Shown here in pieces: positions 7,440 through 14,985 of a stretch of 30,247 nucleotides of DNA. The number at the start of each line of letters is the position of its first letter. Position 1 is the first letter of the stretch. Location of the stretch: NCBI GenBank assembly GCA_041569895.1, contig JBFFXF010000064.1, positions 1-30,247 of the forward strand. The letters are read 5' to 3'. The position numbers and the translations under genes were made by a program. The notes under the pieces are model-generated. The model ran no database searches. It was given only the letters and a program-made list of their open reading frames with translations, and was not told where the DNA came from. The stretch comes from JBFFXF01 sp041569895. GTDB lineage: Bacteria; Planctomycetota; UBA8108; JACQVS01.

Positions 7440-8021
7440 TCAGTTGATCACGCCCGGGCCGATGTTCTCGAAGAACTCGGCGCGGCCGCGGCCGCGGGTT
7501 TTGACGCGGATCGGGATGCCCTCGAAGATCGCCAGGTGCTTCAGGCGTTCCTTGAACTTGATGAAGATCACGCTGGCGCGCCTGTCGCGCTTGAGCTTCG
7601 AGATGACTTCCCAGCGCTCGATGAAGACCTCGACCGGGCCGCCGAGGTCGGCGGCGAGGTCCGCCTCGAACTGGTCGCGCAGCATCTGCTGCGAGAACTG
7701 GTCGAAGACGAGCGTGACCCGATTTCGCCGCTGCTCCCAGAAGCCCGAGAAGAACTCGTCCTCCATTCCGGGCTCGATGGGCAGGCACTGCAACGTGAAC
7801 GTGTTGTCGTCGAAGAAATCGACCACGAACTCGAGCGTGTAGTGCTCGCGGAGACCGGTCCTCCTGGCCTTGGTGACGTAGCTGCCGGTGTAGATCCACG
7901 CGGTCGATGTCACCTCCGCGAGCGGCGGTTTCTTCGACCTGGCGCTCGCGGGCGGACCGACGGTGAGCGTTGCGAGCAGCGCCGTGACGAGGGCGAGGCC
8001 GATCGCGCGCTGAAACCTCAT
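7440..8021 (-). CDS. Exported protein of unknown function
   Basis: 193 residues with a clear signal peptide (MRFQRAIGLALVTALLATLTV, cleavage after PPASA). The mature part looks like a small soluble beta-rich protein with many aromatic and charged residues (TAWIYTGSYVTKA, TLEFVVDFFDDNTFTLQ). It has no cysteine pair, no metal motif and no domain I recognise. AGG stands 5 nt before the ATG. It lies 191 nt downstream of the CRTAC1-family gene on the same strand, behind a hairpin (8138-8171), so it is probably transcribed separately. Codon use matches its neighbours. Confidence 0.7.
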   Translation of the reverse strand: MRFQRAIGLALVTALLATLTVGPPASARSKKPPLAEVTSTAWIYTGSYVTKARRTGLREHYTLEFVVDFFDDNTFTLQCLPIEPGMEDEFFSGFWEQRRNRVTLVFDQFSQQMLRDQFEADLAADLGGPVEVFIERWEVISKLKRDRRASVIFIKFKERLKHLAIFEGIPIRVKTRGRGRAEFFENIGPGVIN

Positions 8022-8037
8022 GAAAACCTACAGTAGC

Positions 8038-8079
8038 GTTCCTGGTCTCGTGTTCCTGGTGTCGTGTTCCTGGTCTCTT
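8038..8079. repeat. 14-bp tandem repeat, three copies
   Basis: GTTCCTGGTCTCGT (8038-8051), GTTCCTGGTGTCGT (8052-8065), GTTCCTGGTCTCTT (8066-8079). It lies just upstream of the ATG at 8021 on the minus strand, so it would fall in that gene's promoter or leader. Confidence 0.8.
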
Positions 8080-8137
8080 TCGGCTGGTTCTCCGAGTATC
8101 GCCCCTGTCTGACGGACGCCGCTACCCCTTATTCGAA

Positions 8138-8171
8138 CGCCAGCGGGGCTTCCTCGCAACTCCCGCTGGCG
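8138..8171 (-). terminator. 10-bp hairpin after the CRTAC1-family gene
   Basis: CGCCAGCGGG (8138-8147) and CCCGCTGGCG (8162-8171) are perfectly complementary with a 14-nt loop, 42 nt beyond the stop at 8213. On the minus strand it is followed by TTCGAATAAG rather than a T run, so it is a weak intrinsic terminator or a Rho-type 3' end hairpin. Confidence 0.45.
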
Positions 8172-8212
8172 ACCGGCCACGCGCCGGGCCAGCCGCAGGC
8201 CCGCCGCAGCGC

Positions 8213-9982
8213 TCAGCGCGGCCCGAGCCGCCGCACCCGGCGCACCGATCCATTGGCCTCCTCGGCCGCCCACACCGAGCCCGCCTCGAGGGGACCCGCC
8301 TCGCCGCGCCGTCCGGACGGCCACGCGATGCGCACCCGGTCGGCGCGTGTCGCGTCGCCGAGCCCGACGAGCACCGCGGCGTCGTGCGCCGAGAGATAGC
8401 TGCCCGAGCGCGATACCTCGCGCGCGATCAGCCGGCCGCCCGCGTCGATCTCGATCCGCGCCCCGATCCCCTCTCGATTGGAGACCGACCCGCGGAGCAC
8501 GAGCCCGATCACCTTCCCGGCGCCGGCGCGGTTTTCGAGCAGCAGCGGCGGCCCGTCGAGAAGCGTCACCAGAAGATCCTGGTCGCCGTCCCCGTCGATG
8601 TCACCTGCCGCGAGGCCACGGTGGTTGCGCGGGCGCGCGAGGTCGCCGGACGACGCGGCCGGGCGATAGCTTCCCCCGCCGAGCGACTCGAACAACAGAC
8701 CCGGCTGCTCGAAGCTCGCGCCGGCGCCGAGCTCGGCCGCGCGCGGGTGCACGTGCCCGTTGACCACGACGACGTCGAGACGCCCGTCGAGGGTGACGTC
8801 GAGGAACGCCGCGCCCCACCCGAGATACGGTCGCGACGCCGGCCCGAGCCCCGACGCCGCGGAACGATCGGCGAATGTCCCGTCGCCGAGGCTCTCGTAG
8901 TACGCGTTCGGCTCGTCCTGATAGTTGGTGACGAGGATGTCGAGCCACCCGTCGCCGTTCACGTCCCCCACCGCGACGCCCATGCCCGCCTGACCCTGCG
9001 CGTTCTCGCTCAGCGCGGCGCCACGAAAGAGCGCCTCGTCGGCGAACGTGCCGTCGCCGCGGTTCATCCAGAGGAAGTTCGCCGTGGTGTCGTTCGCGAC
9101 GTAGATGTCCGGCCGGCCGTCGCGGTCGAAGTCGCCCGCCGCGACGCCGAGGCCGTACGCGCCGGGTTGCGCGCCGAGACCCGCGCTCTCCGTGATGTCC
9201 TCGAAACGGCCGTCGCCGAGATTGCGGTAGAGCACGTCGCGCGCGGGGTCGTGCATCGGCGGCCCGCACGAGATCGCCACGCCGTGCTCGCGGCACGGCA
9301 GGCCGTCGTTCGGTGGCCGCTCCAGGTCGAACTCGACGTAGTTGGCGACGTACAGGTCGAGGAGGCCGTCGCCGTCGTGATCCAGGAATGCCGCGCTGGT
9401 CGAGAAACCGGGGTGATCGAGCCCCGCCTCGCGCGCGCGCTCGATGAAGGTGCCGTCGCCGCGATTCAGGTAGAAGCGATTCGGACCGAACGCCGTGATG
9501 AGCACGTCGAGGTCGCCGTCGTTGTCCACGTCCCCCACCGCCGCGCCGACGCCCCAGCCGTCGAAGCGCATTCCCGCGCTCTCGCTGACCTCCTCGAAAG
9601 TCCCCGGCGACGACTGGCGGTAGAGCGAGCACCCCGGACCCGGAAGGAGGCGCGGTCGCAGCCCGCCCCCCTTGCGCTCGACGATCTCCACCGGCCCGGC
9701 ATTGATCACGAGCGCGTCGAGGAGCCCGTCGCCGTCGGAATCGAGGAGCGCGCCGCCGCTGCCGATGTTCTCGAAGATGAAGAGTCGCTCGTCCGATCCC
9801 GACACGTTCGGCCGCCGCAGTCCGGCCGCGCTGGCGATGTCGACGAACGCAGGGCTCGCACGGTCGCCCGCGCCCGGCGAGTCTTTCCGGATGCCCCTCA
9901 CCACGAGCACGATGACGAACACCGCGCCGAGAACGAAGAGCAGCACGACCACGCCGGCGCCGATCGAGGCCGCCCGTCTCAT
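8213..9982 (-). CDS. CRTAC1-family protein: FG-GAP/VCBS repeats plus ASPIC/UnbV domain
   Basis: The 589-residue protein has an N-terminal membrane anchor (8-30) and then a beta-propeller-like repeat region. Seven calcium-type loops D-x-D/N-x-D-G-x-x-D are visible: residues 81-89, 151-159, 201-209, 284-292, 340-348, 395-403 (partly degenerate) and 461-469. They alternate with NRGDGTF motifs. The C-terminus (about 495-575, GIGARIEI...SGSYLSAHD...VRIAWPSG) is an ASPIC/UnbV domain. Such proteins are abundant in planctomycetes and Acidobacteria, are exported or anchored, and have no settled function; adhesion or carbohydrate binding is often proposed. The start at 9982 is chosen because its ATG overlaps the TPR gene's stop (ATGA); an upstream extension to 10177 is the antisense-like Arg-rich reading. 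Confidence 0.88.
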   Translation of the reverse strand: MRRAASIGAGVVVLLFVLGAVFVIVLVVRGIRKDSPGAGDRASPAFVDIASAAGLRRPNVSGSDERLFIFENIGSGGALLDSDGDGLLDALVINAGPVEIVERKGGGLRPRLLPGPGCSLYRQSSPGTFEEVSESAGMRFDGWGVGAAVGDVDNDGDLDVLITAFGPNRFYLNRGDGTFIERAREAGLDHPGFSTSAAFLDHDGDGLLDLYVANYVEFDLERPPNDGLPCREHGVAISCGPPMHDPARDVLYRNLGDGRFEDITESAGLGAQPGAYGLGVAAGDFDRDGRPDIYVANDTTANFLWMNRGDGTFADEALFRGAALSENAQGQAGMGVAVGDVNGDGWLDILVTNYQDEPNAYYESLGDGTFADRSAASGLGPASRPYLGWGAAFLDVTLDGRLDVVVVNGHVHPRAAELGAGASFEQPGLLFESLGGGSYRPAASSGDLARPRNHRGLAAGDIDGDGDQDLLVTLLDGPPLLLENRAGAGKVIGLVLRGSVSNREGIGARIEIDAGGRLIAREVSRSGSYLSAHDAAVLVGLGDATRADRVRIAWPSGRRGEAGPLEAGSVWAAEEANGSVRRVRRLGPR

Positions 9983-11088
9983 TCGTCGTCCACGCGCCGG
10001 CCGTGATCGCGGATCAGCGCGCGGAGCTCCGCCGTCGCCACCTCGTGATCGGGGACCGCCCGGAGCAAGCGTCGATAGTGGAGCGCCGCCGCGGTGTAAC
10101 GTCCGGCGCTCGCGAGCGCCCGCGCGAGCGTCAGTCGAGCGCCGACTCGCGCCGCGTCGCCGCGAAGCGCGCGCCACGCCGCTCGCTCCGCCTCGACGGG
10201 ATCACCGGCCGAGAGCGCGTGCGCTGCGAGTTCCTCGAGCAGCGTGACGTCACCGCTCGAGAGCTGACGCTGGGTGAGCACGTAAGAGCGACGCAGCGCC
10301 TCCTGGTGCCGGCGGTGGAGCACGCGGAAGCGATCGAACGCCTCGCGCGCCCCGTCGCCATCGCCGAGCCGTCGCAGCGCGGTCGCCAGACCGAACACCG
10401 ACTCCGCATCGTCGGGCGAGCGCGCGAGCGCCTCACGGAAACGCGCCGAAGCATCGGCGAAGCGCTCCGCGCGCAGATCGACGCGGCCGAGGAGCTGCCA
10501 GACCTCCGGCGAGTCCGCCCGCTCGAGAAGCTTCCCGAGCGCCGCGCGCGCCTCCTCGAGCCGTCCGAGCTCGAGGAGACACCAGCCGAGGTGGAGCGCG
10601 CTGTAGTAGTCCTCCGGATCGGACGCGAGGGCGCGCGAGAAGTGCTCGAGTGCCCTCTCGAATCGACCGGCGTTGAAGTCGATCAGCCCGAGATAGTGCT
10701 GCGTCACGGGACTCGCGCCCGGCAGACGGGCGAAGCGTTCCCGCGCCGATGCCTCGCGGCCGGACATGAAATCTGCGATGGCGAGCACCTCGATCCGGTC
10801 CAGCCCGAGCGTCTCGCTCCAGTCCTCGCCGTCAGCGACCGCGTCGCGAGCGCCCTCGGCGTCCCACATCTCGAGGCGGCAGCGCGCGAGCTCGATCGCC
10901 ACCCGCGGCGCCGATGACGTGTCCGAGCGGTCGGGCAGGGCGGCCTCGAGCAGCGCCTCCGCTCCCTCGAGATCGCCGGCGGCGCGCATCGCGCGCGCGT
11001 GCTCGACCGGATCGCGGTCACGCCCGACGGCGGGCGCCGCCATGGCCGCGGTGAGCGCCAGGAACGCCGCGATCACGGGTCCTCGCAT
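9979..11088 (-). CDS. Exported TPR-repeat protein
   Basis: 369 residues starting with a signal peptide (MRGPVIAAFLALTAAMAAPAVG). The rest is all alpha-helical TPR repeats with the usual small/aromatic pattern, for example YLGLIDFNAGRFERALEHFSRALASDPED (about 132-160) and ALHLGWCLLELGRLEEARAAL; about eight repeats in all. TPR arrays are protein-binding scaffolds. The ATG at 11088 overlaps the upstream gene's end by 16 nt, and a GTG at 11100 is an alternative start. The stop overlaps the CRTAC1-family start by 4 nt, so the two are co-translated. A TPR protein beside a CRTAC1 protein is a recurrent pairing and suggests they act together in the envelope. Confidence 0.85.
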   Translation of the reverse strand: MRGPVIAAFLALTAAMAAPAVGRDRDPVEHARAMRAAGDLEGAEALLEAALPDRSDTSSAPRVAIELARCRLEMWDAEGARDAVADGEDWSETLGLDRIEVLAIADFMSGREASARERFARLPGASPVTQHYLGLIDFNAGRFERALEHFSRALASDPEDYYSALHLGWCLLELGRLEEARAALGKLLERADSPEVWQLLGRVDLRAERFADASARFREALARSPDDAESVFGLATALRRLGDGDGAREAFDRFRVLHRRHQEALRRSYVLTQRQLSSGDVTLLEELAAHALSAGDPVEAERAAWRALRGDAARVGARLTLARALASAGRYTAAALHYRRLLRAVPDHEVATAELRALIRDHGRRVDDE

Positions 11089-12626
11089 CCCGCCGCGCAC
11101 GGGATCGGGTTCGACTCGACCGGATCATCACCGCAGGCCGGAAACGGCGACGGCGGACGGGGGGCGCGCTGGAAGAGAAAACCGAGCAGGAAGATCGCGT
11201 CGCTGACGTCGACCGCGAGGTCGGCGTTGGCGTCGGCAGCCGCGTCGCAGGCGAGGACGACGACGTTCCGGAAGAGAGCGCGGAGCAGCCACACCGCATC
11301 GGAGACGTTGACGCGACCGTCGCCGCTGACGTCGGCCCGAAGGAAGCGAGCCCGCGGCCGTGGCGAGAAGTCCTCGACGCTGACCTCGACGTGGAGCGGC
11401 GACTTCCGGCAGGCGCGCTCGCTCTCGCCGCGGAGCGTGACGATGTTCTCGACGGGCAGTCCCTGGTTCTCGCCCTGAAGGCCGTCCTCGAACCATATGT
11501 CGCCGGTGACGACGACGCCGCTCGGCACGTCGCCAGGCCGGAGCACGTAGCTCGCGCGCGCGATCGAGAAGCTCCCGGCCGGCGGCAGCGCGACGCTCGG
11601 ATCGAACGGGTCGAACGAGAGGATGACCACCGACACCAGTCCGGCCTTCCGGCCGGCCGGGCCGTCGACGTCGATGATCTCCGTGCGATTGAAGCTGCGC
11701 GGGAAGAGCGCGCCGACGTCGGTGCCCGCGACGGTGACCGAATCGAGCTCGAGAGGATCGGCATCGTGTCGGACGCTGATCGACCAGCCCTGCGGCCCCT
11801 CGTCACCTTCGACGTCCACGGTGAGGACGACATCGGCCTCGATCCTGATCGCGCCCGCGGGCCGCACGCGCGTCCGCAGCTCGCGGCGCTCCGTGACGTC
11901 CACGCTCCCCGGAGCGCGCACCGAGAGCGCCACGCCGGCGTTGCACGTCGGCAGCGTCCGCAGGGTGAAGACGAGCGGTCGGACGCGGGGCATGACGGAA
12001 CGGCCGAGGTGGACGATCTCGGTCTCGACCGGCCCCGTCTTCCCGACGATGCGGGGCGCCACGTCGACGCGCGCCTCGCTCGTGCTCTCCTCGATCACCT
12101 CGGGATGCGTTCCGCGGTAGGTCGCTCGCACCACGACGGCGCCGTCGGGCGGCAGCTCGAAGGCGACATCCGGGAAGACGGCGCTGACGATGAAGCCGGT
12201 CGGGCGGCCGGTGAGCTCCGGATCGACGATCTCGATCGACGCGAACCCGTTCGGACCGCCGCCCGGCGCCCCCGGTGGGCCGAGCTGCCTCTCGAGGTCG
12301 GTGCCGTCGAAGCCGACGCGAATCAGCTCGAGCGTGCCGGGCGTGTGGACGACCGCGAGGTTCCAGCTCTCGACTCCGGCCGGCGCGACGTCGCTCGCGA
12401 GCACGCAGTCGACGTCGACCAGCGGTCGCGGCTGAAAGCTCGCCCCCGACTCGCCCCGCTGGTCGAGCGGGGCGTCGGTGCGCAACGCGACCGTGAACGT
12501 CCGCGCCGGGAGCGCCGATGTCGCGCCGAGGAGCGCCATGCAGCAGCAGGCGGCCCGGACGAGGGAAAGCGGCTGGGATCGGTGCGCGATGCGGGGAATC
12601 TCTGGAACCGCGCTCTTCGCGTCCAT
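11073..12626 (-). CDS. Exported cohesin-like/dockerin-like protein
   Basis: 517 residues. A signal peptide is seen at 18-42 (hydrophobic core with the run ACCC, ending SALPA). Two similar beta-rich domains follow (about 45-200 and 215-400). They share phrases: VESWNLAVVHTPGTLELIRV matches PQGWSISVRHDADPLELDSV, and both have EIVD/EIIDV plus GFIVSAVF/GLVSVVIL. This arrangement resembles cohesin-type domains. The C-terminus (about 428-490) is a dockerin-like EF pair, RADVSGDGRVNVSDAV and AADANADLAVDVSDAI, ending in a Pro/Cys-rich tail. An internal ATG (12626) is taken because the signal peptide follows it; the longer frame to 12878 overlaps the divergent gene. It heads the operon with the TPR and CRTAC1 genes. 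The domain names are inferred from pattern, not alignment. Confidence 0.78.
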   Translation of the reverse strand: MDAKSAVPEIPRIAHRSQPLSLVRAACCCMALLGATSALPARTFTVALRTDAPLDQRGESGASFQPRPLVDVDCVLASDVAPAGVESWNLAVVHTPGTLELIRVGFDGTDLERQLGPPGAPGGGPNGFASIEIVDPELTGRPTGFIVSAVFPDVAFELPPDGAVVVRATYRGTHPEVIEESTSEARVDVAPRIVGKTGPVETEIVHLGRSVMPRVRPLVFTLRTLPTCNAGVALSVRAPGSVDVTERRELRTRVRPAGAIRIEADVVLTVDVEGDEGPQGWSISVRHDADPLELDSVTVAGTDVGALFPRSFNRTEIIDVDGPAGRKAGLVSVVILSFDPFDPSVALPPAGSFSIARASYVLRPGDVPSGVVVTGDIWFEDGLQGENQGLPVENIVTLRGESERACRKSPLHVEVSVEDFSPRPRARFLRADVSGDGRVNVSDAVWLLRALFRNVVVLACDAAADANADLAVDVSDAIFLLGFLFQRAPRPPSPFPACGDDPVESNPIPCAAGCEDP

Positions 12627-12689
12627 TACAATCGACGCCGCGCTTCCGGGGGCAGAGTGCGCCCCGGAGCGAGCAAGGAAACCGTGAGG

Positions 12690-13790
12690 ATGATCGTGCA
12701 GCGTCGATCGGAAATCAAGGGCCAGCCCGGAGCGGCCGCCGCGACTGCTCTGTCGCGCGCCGGAGCGCTTCTCGTGACGCTGGCGGTGGCGTGGCTGGCG
12801 CCGAGCGGGCTCGTGCGGGCCGCCGGCCCGCGTCTGATCGTCGAGCCGCGTGCGCTCGATTTCGGCAAGCTCGGCCACGACACCAGGGCGAACGGCAAGA
12901 TCACGATCCGCAACGCGGGCGACGCCAACCTGGTGATCTCGAAGATCAAGGAGAGCTGCAGCTGCATCAAGTTCCGTCCGGCGGCGCTGGCCCCGATCCC
13001 GCCGGGCGAGTCACGCACGATCGACGTGACGATGAGCAGCGGTCGCGCGCTCGGCAGGCTGGTCAAGAAGATCAGCATCGAATCGAACGATCCCGCAAGG
13101 CCGCGGCTCGACGTTCCCGTCGGGATGCGGGTGCACGAGGGCTACGAGCTCAGCGTCCGGGAGGCCCGCTTCGTCGGCATCTGCGGCGGCGAGCCGCGTA
13201 CGATCGCCATCGACGTCAAGCGGAGCGCCGGCGGCCGCGGCCCGCCACCTGCTCTCGAGCTCGAGGGTTTCCGCGTTCGATTCGGCAAGAGCAAGCCGGA
13301 GCACTTCTCGGCGTCGGTGTCGGCCATCGAGGGCGGCCGGCGCGTCACCGTCCGACTCGATCCCGACCATCCCGAGGGTCGCATCAACGCGGAGCTGCGT
13401 GCGACGCTCGACGGCAAGACGCTGACCATCCCCGTCGTCGGCGAGATGTTCGCGTGGATCCTGGTCGAGCCGACCTTCCTCAGTTATCGGATCGAGGACT
13501 CCCGTCCGCAAAGTCGCGAGAACAGCTTCCGTCTCTCCTCGACGGACGGCACGCCGTTCCGGATCGTCGACATCCAGGCGGAGCCGTCGCGGGGCGAGTG
13601 CTCGCTCGACTTCGACATCCGCGTGGAGCCCGGCACCCTCGCCTATACAGTGCGCGTGACCGCCACGCCCGGGGCGAAGCGCGAGTCCTTCTACGGCAAG
13701 ATCCACGTCTTCACCGACCACCCCGAGAAGCCCGAGCTCACCCTCTCCTACTCGGGATTCTTCGCCCGAGCGCCGCGCCGCGGGCGGTGA
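12690..13790 (+). CDS. Exported DUF1573-containing protein
   Basis: 366 residues with a signal peptide or anchor (22-44, SRAGALLVTLAVAWLAPSGLVRAA). Residues about 50-150 match the DUF1573 pattern: LDFGKLGHDTRANGKITIRNAGDANLVI, then a C-x-C (SCSCIKF, 94-96) and IPPGESRTIDV. This is an Ig-like/ASH-type beta sandwich widespread in Bacteroidetes and Planctomycetota, with no known reaction. A second copy may span about 155-260, and the C-terminal 100 residues (FLSYRIED...SGFF) repeat the same strand pattern without cysteines. The ATG at 12690 has AAGGAA (12675-12680) 9 nt upstream; a GTG at 12684 is possible. A -10-like TACAAT at 12627-12632 touches the divergent gene's ATG. lpxD follows 69 nt downstream. 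Confidence 0.83.
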   Translation: MIVQRRSEIKGQPGAAAATALSRAGALLVTLAVAWLAPSGLVRAAGPRLIVEPRALDFGKLGHDTRANGKITIRNAGDANLVISKIKESCSCIKFRPAALAPIPPGESRTIDVTMSSGRALGRLVKKISIESNDPARPRLDVPVGMRVHEGYELSVREARFVGICGGEPRTIAIDVKRSAGGRGPPPALELEGFRVRFGKSKPEHFSASVSAIEGGRRVTVRLDPDHPEGRINAELRATLDGKTLTIPVVGEMFAWILVEPTFLSYRIEDSRPQSRENSFRLSSTDGTPFRIVDIQAEPSRGECSLDFDIRVEPGTLAYTVRVTATPGAKRESFYGKIHVFTDHPEKPELTLSYSGFFARAPRRGR

Positions 13791-13859
13791 CGGCACGGGG
13801 GCGATTCCACGAACGCAGCCTCTTGGGATTTGCCGTGGGCGCGGGTACCATGTTGCCCC

Positions 13860-14936
13860 ATGACCGCCGAGGACGGGAAGAAGTACACGCTCGCCGAGCT
13901 CGCATCGCGCGTGCGCGGCGACCTGCAGGGACCCGGTGATCGCGTCATCCGCGACGTCCGGCCGATCGACAGCGCCGGGCCCGAGCACATCACCTTCATC
14001 GACGATCCTCGTTACATGAAACGCCTGGCCGACACCCGGGCCGGCGCGATCGTCGCGCCGCCGGACCTCGACGTCGGCCTGTTGCCGGCGATCCGCGTCT
14101 CGCAGCCGTACGTCGCGTTCGCGGAGCTCCTGGAGCTCTTTCACCCGCCGGAGCGCGAGGAGATCGGCATCGCGCCGGGCGCGCACGTCATGCCCGGCGC
14201 GTCGATCGGCCAGGGCTGCAATATTCATCCCGGCGCGTACATCGGCAAGGGTGCGCGCATTGGCGATCGCACCGACGTCCATCCCGGCGCGTACGTCGGC
14301 GCCAACGTCGAGGTCGGCGCGGACTGCGTGCTCCACCCCGGCGTGACGATCTATGCCGGCTGTCGCGTCGGCGACCGGGTGATCGCCCACGCGGGCGTGG
14401 TGATCGGATCCGACGGCTTCGGCTTCGCGCAGCAGATGGTGGGCGACAACGAGTTCGAGCCGGTCGTACATCGCAAGGTGCCCCAGATCGGCATCGTCGT
14501 CGTCGAGGACGATGTCGAGATCGGCGCCAACTCGACGATCGACCGCGCGACGCTCACCGAGACCCGCATCGGCCGCGGGACGAAGATCGACAACCTCGTC
14601 CAGATCGGCCACAACTGCCAGATCGGCCCGCACTCGATTCTCGTCGCCCAGGTGGGAGTCGGTGGCTCGACCATCCTCGGACGCTACGTCACGATCGCGG
14701 GGCAGGGGGGCCTCGTCGGTCACATCAAGCTCGGAAACGCCGCCCGGGTGGCGGCCCAGGCGGGCGTCACGAAGGACGTCGGCGACGGTGTCACGGTGGC
14801 GGGAAGCCCGGCGATGGAGGCGGGTCGCTACCGGCGGGCCTACGCGACGCTCGAGCGTCTGCCGGAGATCCGCCGGCAGATCCACGACATCGAGAAGCGC
14901 CTGAAGGAGCTCGAGGGCTCCGTCGAGGACGACTGA
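13860..14936 (+). CDS. lpxD: UDP-3-O-acylglucosamine N-acyltransferase LpxD
   Basis: 358 residues, close to the usual 340-360. LpxD transfers an acyl chain from acyl-ACP to the 2-amino group of UDP-3-O-acylglucosamine, the third step of lipid A synthesis at the cytoplasmic face. The N-terminal uridine-binding domain (8-100: YTLAELASRVRGDL...AGAIVAPP) is followed by a left-handed beta-helix of hexapeptide repeats (about 103-320: IGIAPGAHVMPGASIGQG). The family motif IGSDGFGF is at 183-190. The catalytic His lies in IGHNCQIG (H251), and a second conserved His is in VGHIKLG (H288). A C-terminal helix (about 325-355) is expected for the trimer. The start at 13860 fits the family start; the upstream ATG at 13830 adds only unconserved residues. 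It stands apart from other lipid A genes and shows that the cell is a diderm making LPS. Confidence 0.95.
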   Translation: MTAEDGKKYTLAELASRVRGDLQGPGDRVIRDVRPIDSAGPEHITFIDDPRYMKRLADTRAGAIVAPPDLDVGLLPAIRVSQPYVAFAELLELFHPPEREEIGIAPGAHVMPGASIGQGCNIHPGAYIGKGARIGDRTDVHPGAYVGANVEVGADCVLHPGVTIYAGCRVGDRVIAHAGVVIGSDGFGFAQQMVGDNEFEPVVHRKVPQIGIVVVEDDVEIGANSTIDRATLTETRIGRGTKIDNLVQIGHNCQIGPHSILVAQVGVGGSTILGRYVTIAGQGGLVGHIKLGNAARVAAQAGVTKDVGDGVTVAGSPAMEAGRYRRAYATLERLPEIRRQIHDIEKRLKELEGSVEDD

Positions 14937-14969
14937 GCGCGGACCTCGGCGCGGCCCAGAGACCGGTCC

Positions 14970-14985
14970 GGTCAGGTCAGGTCAG
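14970..14985 (-). repeat. Pentamer repeat giving stops in all three minus-strand frames
   Basis: GGTCA repeated three times (14970-14984) reads TGACC on the minus strand. TGA codons fall at 14984-14982, 14979-14977 and 14974-14972, one per frame. The first is the stop of the mannosyltransferase-like gene. It sits in the 45-nt gap between two convergent genes. Confidence 0.7.

Noticed and set aside
8384..10006. A 540-codon plus-strand frame opposite the CRTAC1-family gene
   Set aside because: It is the shadow of the seven DxDGDG loops read on the other strand.
11391..12689. Upstream extension of the DUF1573 frame over 433 codons
   Set aside because: It is antisense to the cohesin/dockerin-like gene; the signal peptide and ribosome site place the start at 12690.
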